Below, in pieces: positions 1 to 10,355 of a DNA stretch of 64,000 bases. Below the pieces are notes generated by a model. It worked only from the letters and a program-made list of their open reading frames with translations, searched no databases and was not told the DNA's origin. How positions within the stretch are numbered: the stretch's first letter is position 1; each line of letters starts with the position of its first letter. The position numbers and the translations under genes were made by a program. The DNA lies in assembly GCA_022036555.1 (NCBI GenBank), contig CM039137.1, positions 6,078,319-6,142,318 on the forward strand. Direction: 5' to 3'. Origin of the DNA: Microstegium vimineum. Its lineage: Eukaryota; Streptophyta; Magnoliopsida; Poales; Poaceae.

Positions 1-3000
1 CAGCAGCGCCACCGGCAACGGCAACGGCACCGGGCTTCACGTTCACCCCACGATCGCGCCGCTCGCCGTGCCCAAGATGGCCGGCTCCATGAAGACCCAC
101 AAGAGCGTCCTGCTCTTCTACTGCGAGGAGATGCGGGACCTCGCGCAGCAGGTGGTCGCCCGGAACGATGACATCGAGCTGCGCTCCATCTCATGGAGGT
201 CACATCATCTTCACCTTCCCTTCTCTTCAGCATCATGTTGTTGCTGTTGTTTTCCCTCCTTGTTGAACGCTACTATTAGTTATCGATTGTGACCTCGGAT
301 CGGAATAGGATTTCCTTCGATCGGTTCACAACCGGGGCTCTAATTGCGTAATTGCGTCTAGCGAAGGAGTCGTGGCACCGGTTTCGATCTTGGCAAGTTT
401 ATCAGACTAAACTATATACGGACAAACAAACACAATATCATTTTACAGGTAGGAAATTGCGGGTGGAAAATTAGTATGAATATATGTCACCATTTGGTGG
501 GTCAGTGCTGACCAAATACTAGTAGGTTTCACAATTAGTTCGTCAGTACTCTAATCTATACTCTTTGTTGGTCTTTATGCAACAAAAGATGACTATTGAG
601 TGCAAGTTATACACTATTTTAGGAGCTGTGTTGTGATTAGGACAACACGAGCCTGCTACATTCAAGCCACCGATAATATGAAACTACCATAAGTTGACCA
701 TTACTTACGTGATTGCTTCAGTGAATGACCTAGGTTTTAAATGAATCGTTCAAATGTTCTTAGCTTAGTTACTTTATTATTCATAGGTGGCAGTCACATT
801 TGTTCTCGCAGATTATTTTGTATGTCCTACTCCTACCTCAGCAGCAACTTTTTGTTTCAGCAAAAGTAAACCTTCTCTCTTGTTCTAACTTTGGTACTTT
901 TTCTTTCAGGAAATTTCCCGATGGATACCCAAATTTGTTCATCTCGAACGCCCACAACATTCGTGGGCAGCATGTTGCCTTTTTGGCTTCATTTAGCTCG
1001 CCCAGTGTCATATTTGAGCAGCTATCTGTCATATATAATCTGCCAAAGCTGTTTATTTCTTCATTTACTCTTATACTCCCGTTTTTCCCAACCGGGACTT
1101 CTGAGCGCATGGAAGATGAAGGAGATGTTGCAACCGCCTTTACACTTGCCAGATTTTTGTCTAATATACCAATATCACGAGGTGGACCTTCGAGTTTAGT
1201 AATTTTTGATATCCATGCTTTGCAGGCAAGTAAAATTATTACATATAATCCATTGAACTTCTTGTCTTGGTCTGTTGAAAATATTAACATCAGTGTGTAA
1301 ATAACCTTGTGCTTAATAACACATCAGGAGAGATTCTACTTTGGAGACTCAGTCTTACCATGTTTTGAGAGTGGCATCCCCTTGCTAAAAAGTAGGCTTC
1401 AGGAGCTACCTGATTCTGATAATGTGAGTACTGCCTAAATGAACAACAAGTTTTATTTTGTTGATGTTGTGCATTGTCTCATCTGATACAATCCTTAATA
1501 TCTCTATCAGATAACCATAGCATTTCCAGATGATGGTGCATGGAAACGCTTCCATAAGCAACTTCAACATTTTCCTATGGTATTTTTTTTGTTGAGTACT
1601 GCCTCCAACTCCAAATCACGAAATAAAAAGGCTAGCCCCTTTCTTAGTGGATTGTTTTCATAAAATGCCATTTTGTAGGTTGTATGTAACAAAGTTAGAG
1701 AAGGGGAGCAAAGAATTGTACGGATAAAAGAGGGAAATCCTAGAGGCCGTCATGTTATTATAGTGGATGACTTGGTTCAGTCTGGTGGTACTTTGATTGA
1801 GTGTCAGGTAAAAGAATTGTCTGTGACTTATTTTTCTATACCATGTATGTGTAATGACTATTGGTGATCTTCAATATTTTCTGGTCTTTCAGGTGTGCAC
1901 ATTTATGCCTTGTTTTTTACAAACAATTTATAGTGGCTTCTAATTATGTATATTCCCTTGAAAGTTGCAATTTGACATTCATTTTTCCTGTCCAGAAAGT
2001 ACTGGCAGCTCATGGAGCAGCAAAGGTCAGTGCATACGTGACACATGGCATTTTCCCCAATAACTCATGGGAGAAGTTTCAGCATGATAATGGAGGTACA
2101 TATGCTTCATTACCTTAGCATGCTATATTAATTTTTCTACATTGCTATTATTTTATTTTTTGTAGTTATTGAATAGAAAACAAGCTAAGTAAGCATTTTA
2201 GTAGTTCACTTTCTCTCAGCTGACACCTTTTTAATTTTATACTCTCTACAAAGAGATGCATGATAGATTGGCGGGTGGGACTTCTGTTTTGCTGTTTGTA
2301 CTTTTCATCTTCTTTTTTCATGGAGTAACATTCTATTTTTTCGCCCACCTATAACATTTTTTGACTATAAGCAACTCATTGGTTTACTTTTTCCAAAGAA
2401 CAAAATAGAAACTGAAGGGAAGACTCATATTTCTTTCTAAGGCAAAACTTTTCCATCTTTAGATGGCTTGCATGGAACGAAATCCTGAAGAATACAAAAA
2501 GGAAACCTAATAATTTTCAATCACAGGAGAACAAGATGATTTCAGTTCCTCACAGAAAAAGAGTTTGACTTCCAGCTCCCTTGTGACCCCCTAAACCCTT
2601 ATCAATGATTTTCCTTTCACCCTAACCTTTCGAGGATGCAGAAGCAGACAAAACAAAAGTTTCAGTGTTCTAATACCGTTATGTGGTAGAGACTAGAGAC
2701 ACAGAGTTGATAATAGCACCGTCTAGTATTCCTTTGATTTTTTCCAAATGTTGTTGATTCTCCTTCAGGGTTCCATCTAACTCCGTATTAACTTTGTTTT
2801 TGAAGTTTTTCCTACTTCCTATCACTGTATCACATGCTTTACCTCGCCCAAAGAATGTTGGGGGGCACTCCAAGGCATTCTTGGAGCTTTCAGTACTTCA
2901 AAACCTATTTTGTGTGTGAATAATGTACCACTCATGTTCCTGATGATAATATAAACCTTTTTTTTTTGTATTATTTCAGAGGGTCCGGAGCATGGCCTGA

Positions 3001-3113
3001 GCCACTTTTGGCTTACTGATTCATGCCCCCTTACTGTCAAGGCGGTGGAGGGCAGGCGGCCATTTGAAATTCTTAGTCTGGCCGGATCTATTGCTTCTGC
3101 TCTACAGATTTAG
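1..3113 (+). CDS. PRS4: Ribose-phosphate pyrophosphokinase 4-like (PRPP synthetase, class II), 5' partial
   Basis: It makes PRPP from ribose-5-phosphate and ATP, the activated sugar for nucleotide, His and Trp synthesis. Exons read from splice signals and frame: <2-198, 910-1225, 1328-1423, 1511-1579, 1679-1807, 1996-2095, 2980-3113, giving 346 visible residues; plant homologues are near 340 aa. Recognisable segments in order are NAHNIRGQHVAFLASFSSP, a stretch around PFFPTGTSERMEDEGDVATA, DIHALQERFYF, AFPDDGAWKRFHK, the PRPP-binding loop IVDDLVQSGGT, and the C-terminus SLAGSIASALQI followed by TAG. The frame is open to base 2, so the start codon lies upstream and the first GTG/ATG codons here are internal. 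No chloroplast transit peptide can be judged. Known of the family: this plant branch (with Arabidopsis PRS3/PRS4) is phosphate-independent, and PRS4 is thought cytosolic. The intron after exon 2 begins with GC. Assignment is secure; the number 4 rests on remembered similarity. Confidence 0.93.
1226..1327 (+). other. GC-AG intron in the PRS4-like gene
   Basis: The donor reads CAG|GCAAGT and the acceptor ATCAG|GAG. This join keeps the invariant HALQERFYF in frame. The only nearby GT donor (GT at 1230) would shift the frame and lose this motif. CAG|GCAAGT is the strong consensus for rare GC donors. Confidence 0.85.
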
Positions 3114-3368
3114 GAAAATCTGGTCTGCTCGATCCCTTGGGATATGTTGGCTATTCAGTTCATTCTTCTTTCTTTTGTTTGAGGAATTTGGTGTTTTCCT
3201 TCCTACAGCTATAGAGCATATCACAATCTATTTACTAGAAATAGATAGAGAACCTTAAAATGGTAGTAGATCTTCGCTGCAGCGTCTGCTTGGCGAAAAG
3301 TATTCGTAGTCGTAGGATTGCCTGTTCAATAATTTGACTGAGCAAGTCGTGTCGGTCTGTGTTCTATA

Positions 3369-3374
3369 AATAAA
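3369..3374 (+). terminator. Possible poly(A) signal of the PRS4-like gene
   Basis: A canonical AATAAA lies about 255 bases after the stop codon. The sequence 3114-3430 therefore probably holds the 3' UTR. Cleavage position is not determinable here. Confidence 0.45.
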
Positions 3375-3430
3375 ACTCTCGAATAAGTTTCAGCAATCTG
3401 CCAACTTGCATATTGGTGTGTTTTTTGTTC

Positions 3431-4358
3431 CGTTGGGTTTTAGGATTTCAGACGATAGGATCCACTTCACTATTTGGCGTGTTGCTTCTGGAAGCGGCCT
3501 GGCACTGCTTCGTACTGGCCGTCAGGTTTTCACGAGGATAAACTGAAACTGGCTGTCAGGTTTGCACGAGGATAAGCTGGAATACTCAGAGCAAGCATAG
3601 TAATAGTCTTATAGTTAAACTAGTCAGTATTTTTGCTGATATGAAGATAAGGATGGGAGAGAAGAGTTAGGCTCTTAGAACAGCCTAGAATGATGAGCTA
3701 AGACAACTTTCTGTGTTTGCCCGTAGAATAAGCACTAGAATAAGCCAGGCCGAAAAGAGAGATTGTTTGTTTGCCCGTAGCCCTACAGATGAGTGTACTA
3801 ACAATATGGTAACCTTACCACCGCACTTTCTGTGTTCTCTCGCCAACGCCTCCTTCCTCACCAGTTACCACATCAGGATGATGTCGGTGACAACGGTGAG
3901 GGTGTGTCCTCTGTGTTTCCAACGCCGTCGCCACCGGGTCTGGCGGGCTGCTACCCTACTGATGGAGCTGGTCGAGCGTGGCGTGGAGGCCCATTGCGAC
4001 AGCACGCATGTGGAGCCTCAGGAGCCTATCTTTGTTGCCGTGGCAGCGGCCGCACGTTCGTGTGAAGCCCAGCTTGCGCGGCAGCGGCGACACGTAGTTC
4101 AGCGTGGTGGTGTGCATAATACAAATTGCCAAATTGGTGTATCTTGGCGGTGGCGGTGGGGGGTGAGGCGGACGAGGCGGAGGTTAACCTCGGCGGCGAG
4201 CGTGAACAACACGCGAACACGCGATCAAGGACCCAGGCATGCGGAAGGTGAGAGTGCGGGAGCGGTCAGGAGGTGACGCAACAACTCTCCAGCAGCCACG
4301 GCTAAAAAAACTTCTTTACTTTTAAAACAATAATTTTGGATTTATGAATTTAACTTAG
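3431..4358. other. Intergenic, no supported gene
   Basis: It holds an imperfect direct repeat (about 3514-3548 and 3549-3582) and a GC-rich stretch (3860-4280). Open frames there show no recognisable domain and overlap on both strands. Confidence 0.5.
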
Positions 4359-4990
4359 GGTGTTATTCAAACTCAAAATGTTCCAAAGCCGCTCTAGATG
4401 CTGACCTAGCATGCTGGCGTAGCTCCTACATGTGGGGCCCGATTATATTTCTATTTATTTTAATTTTTTTTTGCACAGGAAAAAAATGAAAATGTATTTT
4501 GTTTAGATTATAAGACAGACTTTATATTAAAATTGTAGCCCTCAATAGAATCTATAACTTTTTAGTTCAAAAATGTTTTAATTAAAACTGTTTAGAATTC
4601 CAAAATATTACTGTAAGTTTATAGATTTTAATATTTGAAATTTGAAATTATCATAAAATATCGAATGTTGTATACAAAAGTTATAGTTCTCAATACAATC
4701 TACGTTGTTGTAACTTGTAACACGATATCTTTAAAAATATATATATAATTCAGACATTTTTTATATTAGCATCGATGAAAACAACAATCTTTATATCAAA
4801 ATTGTAATCTCGATAGGATCTATAACATTTTAGTTGTTTTTTTTTAATTGAAACTATTTAGGTTCTCAAAATATTGTTATAAGTTTACATATTTTGATAT
4901 GTGGGCACCTCATGTAGGAGCCACAACAGCGTGCCACTTCAACGGCCAGAGCGGATTTGAACCTGTTTAATCCTAGATTAGACCTGAAAT
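4359..4990. mobile_element. MITE-like element with long imperfect inverted termini
   Basis: The left arm near 4366-4440 (CCGCTCTAGATGC ... GTAGCTCCTACATG) matches the reverse complement of 4905-4985 (CCGCTCTGGCCG ... GGCTCCTACATG). Between the arms an AT-rich module of about 105 bases is present twice in the same direction (about 4529-4632 and 4790-4900). There is no coding capacity. Superfamily is uncertain and the exact ends were not fixed. Confidence 0.6.
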
Positions 4991-5458
4991 CAAGTTGTTT
5001 ATTAGAATTAATAGTTTAAAAGTAAATGTACTTAAATATCACCTAATACCAACTCAAAGGACCACCCATGAATTTTCATAAAAAACAAAGTCCTCTTTGG
5101 TTTCTCTCGTTTCTCTAGGGTATAATTATGTTCACTTGAACTACTTCTAACTTGTGAACTACTTCTATTTTGTTTCAGCTTATTTCAGTTTATTTTTTTT
5201 TCATAAAACATTATTCAATCAGTCCGCTTTTGAACCCAGATTTAATAGACGTCTTTGTTAATTTATTAGTTTTAACAATATTTATCACAAGCTAATTAAA
5301 ATAAACAGCTGTTGTTGCATCCTGTGGGCCTTCGAGGCAAACAAACAGTTTCTAGCCTAGTCACCTGCAACTGCAAATAGGAGCACCATGGCCTGTTGGT
5401 CTAGTTCGCCACCTACATTCCCACAGGCCATAGATGCGCGTGACAAGTCCAACCTGAT

Positions 5459-5571
5459 CGCTTGACTTTTCAGCCGGCTTAAATTTAACTGAAACAGTGT
5501 TTTTTTCTCATAAGAAATCAACCAGCAGTGAATAATCCTGCTGAAACAGTGCATAATCCTACCAAACGAAC
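5459..5571 (-). mobile_element. Short hAT-like MITE, copy A
   Basis: A 113-bp element starting GCTTGACTTTTCAGCCGG and ending CCAAACGAAC. It is the reverse-oriented relative of the element at 24256-24370: both have TCAAGCGAAC/GTTCGTTTG-type ends, an inner AGCCGG, and paired CAGGATTAT/ATAATCCTG words. The superfamily is a guess from the end sequences. Confidence 0.6.
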
Positions 5572-5699
5572 AAACCAAGCTTTTCGACAAGAAAAGACGC
5601 GACGCTCACATGTGCATCAATTCGCTCGTTCCGGCATTCTCTCTCCGGCTTTATTAGTAGCTTTACTCACGAGTCACGAGCGACCAAACAAACAAATAT

Positions 5700-5944
5700 T
5701 AATTTCCTAAAAAATAGTAAAAAATACAACTATGATATATCATCAAAGTGCTTCACGTTTAATCAAATTTTAATAAATAATATTTATATTTATATTTATG
5801 ATTTATTTTATTATTAAAATAGATTTCATAATTAATCTAATAATATTAATTTAATATTATAAATATTTATCTATAATTAGTTAAAATGAATGATATACTC
5901 AACTATGACACCGAGAGAATTTTATTTTTTTGGACTGAGGGAGT
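5700..5944. mobile_element. Stowaway-like MITE remnant in the B3 gene promoter
   Basis: An AT-rich stretch ending in GGACTGAGGGAGTA, the right terminus of a Stowaway (Tc1/mariner) MITE. The left terminus is degraded or missing. It ends 178 bases before the B3 gene start codon, so it lies in the proximal promoter or 5' UTR. Confidence 0.5.
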
Positions 5945-6122
5945 ACGGAGTAAGCAGAGCACGACAGCAAGCCAGCTGGTCTGCTCAGTTCCATTTCCAT
6001 CGCCTGCTTCACCCGCAACTGCAACGCGCCTGCTTGGCTGCTTCTCTCTCCTCCCACCCGCAACTGCAACGCCAGCTGCTTTCACAGTCCTGGTTGTCTG
6101 CGCTGTTTGGTGGTCTCTGCTC

Positions 6123-9100
6123 ATGGAAGAGCCGAGGAGGCCTCGGTTCTTCAAGGTCCTCGTTGTCGACTTCGCGCGCCGAATCGTAAGTAGTCCTCCT
6201 CCTCTCCTCTTCCTGCCGCGCGTTCCCCTCCGTATCGGTGTTCGCATTCGCAGGTCTGGTCAGAGGGGGTTAGTGCCGTGTGCTTTGCGGAGAACTGTGG
6301 GCTTTATCATCCGGCCGAAACCCTGGGCATTGCATCCGTTCCCTTGTGGATTGCTGCCAGATGGGTCGAAGACTATCTGCATGTGGATGCCTGTGGGTTT
6401 TGTGATTTTTTTTCTAACAGATGGGATTCGGGCATGTTTCATGTAAAAAGGAAATTCAGAACTAAAAAGGGCAACAAGTTGGTAACGCCAGGTGTCAATC
6501 ATGCTGTTTGGTATTACTAGGACTAATTAAGCACTAGGTGGTGCCACTGCCCACTGCCTTGATGACGCTTTCATGCGGCCCTAAAAATGACACCCTACTG
6601 GTTTGCCATATGTTAAAAACCACTGCATTTCAGTCTCTAATGACTAATCTTTGACATCACCATTAAGTGCCATTTTTGCTTTTTGGTTAACTATTCTAGT
6701 GGAACTAGCTCGTCCTAACCTTGTTTGTGCATGTAGGAGATACCTCAAGGCTTCCTCTATCATTTTCCAGAGGGGAGACACAAACAGTCTGGCACTACAG
6801 TGGTGGCATCTACTAAAGTTGTCCTTACGAATGCTCAAGGGAATATTTGGCCTGTTGAGCTAGAGGAAATTGACGGCCGCGTGTTTCTGACCACTGGATG
6901 GCCAAAGTTTGTGGAGGACAACTGTTTGGGGAAGGGTGAATTCCTTATCTTCAAGTACTATGGGAGAATGCATTTCATGGTCTCGTTTTTTGGTGTGAAT
7001 GCTGTTGAGAAGTCAGGTTGGTCTTTAGGGAGTGGTGCCCAAGCTACAGAGAATTTAGAAGGAGAACTCCCATGTCCTATCATCCCTTCAAGGAAGGGAG
7101 TGCATAGTGGCGATGAATTAACAGAGACAGTTAATAGTCTCATGCATACTCACTCTCAGGTTGGTAAACTTGCTCACTTTCTTGTAGGAATGCAAATAGT
7201 CTAGTCTTGAGGAAATAATTATATCAACTCATATGAGTTCTTTGAGTATACGCATTCTGCCAATCTTCACAATTTCACATTGAGTCACCTTGTTGTTAAC
7301 ATGGTCTTAGATAAGTTAGTTTTGCATATTTTGTAAGTCTACTTTGAATTTAGAGTCATATTACACATGATGATCTTCATGAAATTGCTGTTGGTTAGAG
7401 AAGTGTATTGTTCAAAAGAATTATTTCACATCACTTTAGAATACCCTAGCTTCAGTTTTTTTATAATACTCCTAGTTTCTTTTCAATTTTCATTCAGCAT
7501 AATATAACCAGTGATAAATATAAAAAAAGTTACCAAAAAGATGAAAGGTTTTGTATTTGGTCATGCATAACTCCGTAGGCAATAGAATTGAACAATTTTC
7601 TTTAATAAAACTAGTATGGCATGTACCTGTATCTTTTATTATTTCCATCAGAGAGAAAAATATGCCCTATGGAATAAAATGAATGGAGTACCTTTTTGGT
7701 TCAACAGGGAGCATTCATTTTAAAACGTTGTAGTGCCTTACTTCTAATGTTGTCTGTTTAACTGATACTACTTTGTATACAACTTCTAGACAGTGACTCC
7801 TACCATGCAACAAAACACTCAAGGGGATGAACACATTTCATCCCAGGGCACAATTGGTTTCCCTGACTCGCATGAAGTAGTTTGCTCCAAAGGTTACATC
7901 GAGACGTACTTGTCACAGAGGGAGACAAAGACAATGGAGGACGATAAAGCTAAAGAAATAGCGGAAGTAATGAAAACTTTGCATGTTGACAAATTGACAG
8001 TAGACTTATTCTGTGCTATACTCTGTTTGTACAAATGGAAAGTTGAGGCAGCTGTAGAATATTTTAATGTTTGTACGGGCAAACCGCAAATTCTGGAACA
8101 ATCTCTGAAGCAGAAATTTGTTTTACAGTGTAAGTTTTTTTTTATTACTTCATGGTCTTTCATTTTTGCATTGCTGACATGGCTAGTATCCTTTTTGTCT
8201 TCAGTTGACTTTGTGAAGGGACGACTACAACACTTCTTCCCTCAAGATTATGATTATGAGAGAATCAAGAAGAACAATATTGAGGGGCCTAACTTGTCTA
8301 ATCAACCACTACAGCATGACCTCATAGTGGCACCAGTGAAGCGAAGGCTAGTTGATGAATATAAATGTTGTGACTTATCTCACCGGCAGAAGAGAATAGT
8401 TAAGTTGCAGGGAGACTCACTGCAAACTCAAACACCAAGAAGATCACCACGTTTGACACACGTGAACAATACTTGCAATAACACAAATAAAGTGCGGAAA
8501 GAAAGAGCCAAAGCGCTTAAAACACCACCAGATGCAACAAATCAGGTGAAGGATAGAGAACATAAATCATGTTTGCTTCATGAGAAACTAGATAATGCCT
8601 TGAAAGCAGTTCATGAACAAGCAACAGGTGATGTTTTGGTTGCTCTTTGTTAGAAACTTCTTTCTAACATCTCAAACTTCAGTTATATCATCTTTTGCCT
8701 TGCCAGGTTCCTTATCTCTGGACCTCAGGAAACTGGATTCCCCACGGTGTGAGGTTGGCAATGATGGAGAAAACAGTAAAGAACATTTGGCAAGAGATGC
8801 TATGGGAAGTTCTGAGTCATTCATGGGTACATATTGTGTAGAGCCATTGCCAACCAACTCTACATCGGCAGCATATTCAAGAATAAATGAGCTATCATTT
8901 ACATGGAAGCACTCACAACATGCCAGTACCCTTGATAAAGTTTTACTTGACATTCAAAGAGATAACTTCATGAACACCATTGCACACATCCAGAAAATCA
9001 TCCGGGATGATCCTTCAGATGTGCTTAGTGCAGATGTAATTGAAGCCACTGTGCGGATAGAAATTCTTAAATGGGATTTATGCCTTCAGGACAGGGATGC

Positions 9101-9641
9101 CAATAAGATAGTAAATGCAATGACGGAGTATGCTAAAATGGTCAAGGGGAGACACAATTTCAATGCTGAGATGAGGAAGGAAGAGTTCTCTGCAAAGCTG
9201 CAGGATCTCCTGAAGTGGCAGCTTAAGAAACTAGAACTTACATACACTTCCTTGGAATCAGATTACAAGAAAGCAACGACTGATGCTAGCATTTTCTTCT
9301 CCACATTTGAAGAACACAAGAAAAAGTTGCATGCCATTAAGGACGGTATCAATGACCTGCAGAAGACCTGTATGACTAAGGACGATGAAATGCAAAAATT
9401 GGCACATCAAGTCGCTGAGCATGAGACTGTATATCAGAAGTCTGTAATGGAAAAGGTTAGAATTAAGATGGCTCTGAAGAGCCTTGAGCAGACTCTTGGT
9501 TACGTAAAAGAGCAGCTAGCCTCTACTGAATCTGGATCAATTGACATAGGAGCGTTGGTTAAGGTAGAGCTGGATAATATGAGTAAGGAGATTGAACTCT
9601 CTAAGGGAAATATTCTTAATATCAACTTCAAGGAAGAGTAA
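6123..9641 (+). CDS. B3 DNA-binding domain protein (REM-like) with C-terminal coiled coil
   Basis: Exons are 6123-6185, 6737-7159, 7790-8129, 8205-8627 and 8707-9641, giving 727 aa. Residues 1-105 form one B3 fold: FFKVLVVDFARRI, then EIPQGFLYHF, VVLTNAQGNIWPVEL, FLTTGWPKFVEDN and KGEFLIFKYYG. B3 domains of this REM type bind DNA in the nucleus. The middle part has a helical segment (around TLHVDKLTVDLFCAILCLYKW) that could be a small helix-bundle domain, then a basic linker with VKRRLVDEY and PRRSPRL. The last ~250 residues are rich in Glu/Lys/Leu heptads (KLHAIKDGINDLQKT ... ALKSLEQTLGYVKEQLAS) and predict a coiled coil, suggesting dimerisation. The start is the first ATG that leads directly into the B3 fold. 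DNA target and biological role are unknown. It is convergent with the ABCB gene. Confidence 0.85.
8130..8204 (+). other. 75-nt in-frame intron of the B3 gene
   Basis: The donor is T|GTAAGT and the acceptor TTCAG|TT. Its length is a multiple of three and it has no stop, so retention would insert 25 mostly hydrophobic residues before DFVKGR. Confidence 0.75.
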
Positions 9642-9810
9642 AGAAGGTGTAATCATTTGCTTACAGTTATTTATTTTTTTGGCTATGGTCACTTCATGGT
9701 AAGTCCTTTCATGAACATTCTTTTGCATTCAGTTGAAGCTCACATATGTTATCAGAAGACAACATGATGAGTCATGCATCATACATTCATAATGCTTGCT
9801 TTTCCTTATC

Positions 9811-10139
9811 TGTTATGTAAGTAGATGGATATTGGGGATAGATGGGATAATTAGGCCTTATGCTTTGCCTAGAGCTTGAGGCCTTATGCTTTGCCTAGAG
9901 CTTGAGAGATTGAGGGAGACTAGATTGTTCTTCATAATTCATTGCTTGCCTTCTATTGTGCCTCGTGGGCTGAATATAAAGGGTACATAGGACTAACACC
10001 TCTTGTGCCTAGACAATATGGTAGTATTCCTATTTCCTCTAATATAATTAAATAACTAAGAAAGACACTAATTAACACTAATGGGCTTAAGGCCCAACTA
10101 GGACAACCGCGTCCGGCAGCCTGTTGGCTGCCCATGACA
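9811..10139 (-). mobile_element. Solo LTR (329 bp) between the B3 and ABCB genes
   Basis: It begins TGTTATGTAAG and ends GCCCATGACA on the plus strand, so TG...CA termini hold on either strand. It is flanked on both sides by TTATC (9806-9810 and 10140-10144), a 5-bp target-site duplication. On the minus strand a CCCTTTATATTC box resembles an LTR promoter, so minus is the likely orientation. A perfect 26-bp tandem duplication (9853-9878, 9879-9904) lies inside. No internal retroelement sequence is present. Confidence 0.75.
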
Positions 10140-10355
10140 TTATCGTTCTAGCCAGTCCATATTATCGTTTTTTTTCCTGTCTTAGCCCACCAGAAACTTT
10201 GAAACACGAGGATTGTGTCAGATATATATTAACTGATTATTGAAAGAGTTGCTTGAAAACTAGCTTAGGAGTGCTGCTTCTGTGCTATAGTAACTTAGCT
10301 ATCAATTACTGTGGGAGTTCCATTAGATATAATAGTTTACATGACATACAATCAG

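Noticed and set aside
800..1300. 166-codon frame taken as one exon
   Set aside because: The first ~36 codons lie upstream of the TTTCAG acceptor at 909 and the last part is intron; only 910-1225 is coding.
3713..4276. 187-codon open frame on plus, with an overlapping minus frame
   Set aside because: GC-rich, Arg-rich, no domain, no splice context, open on both strands; likely chance.
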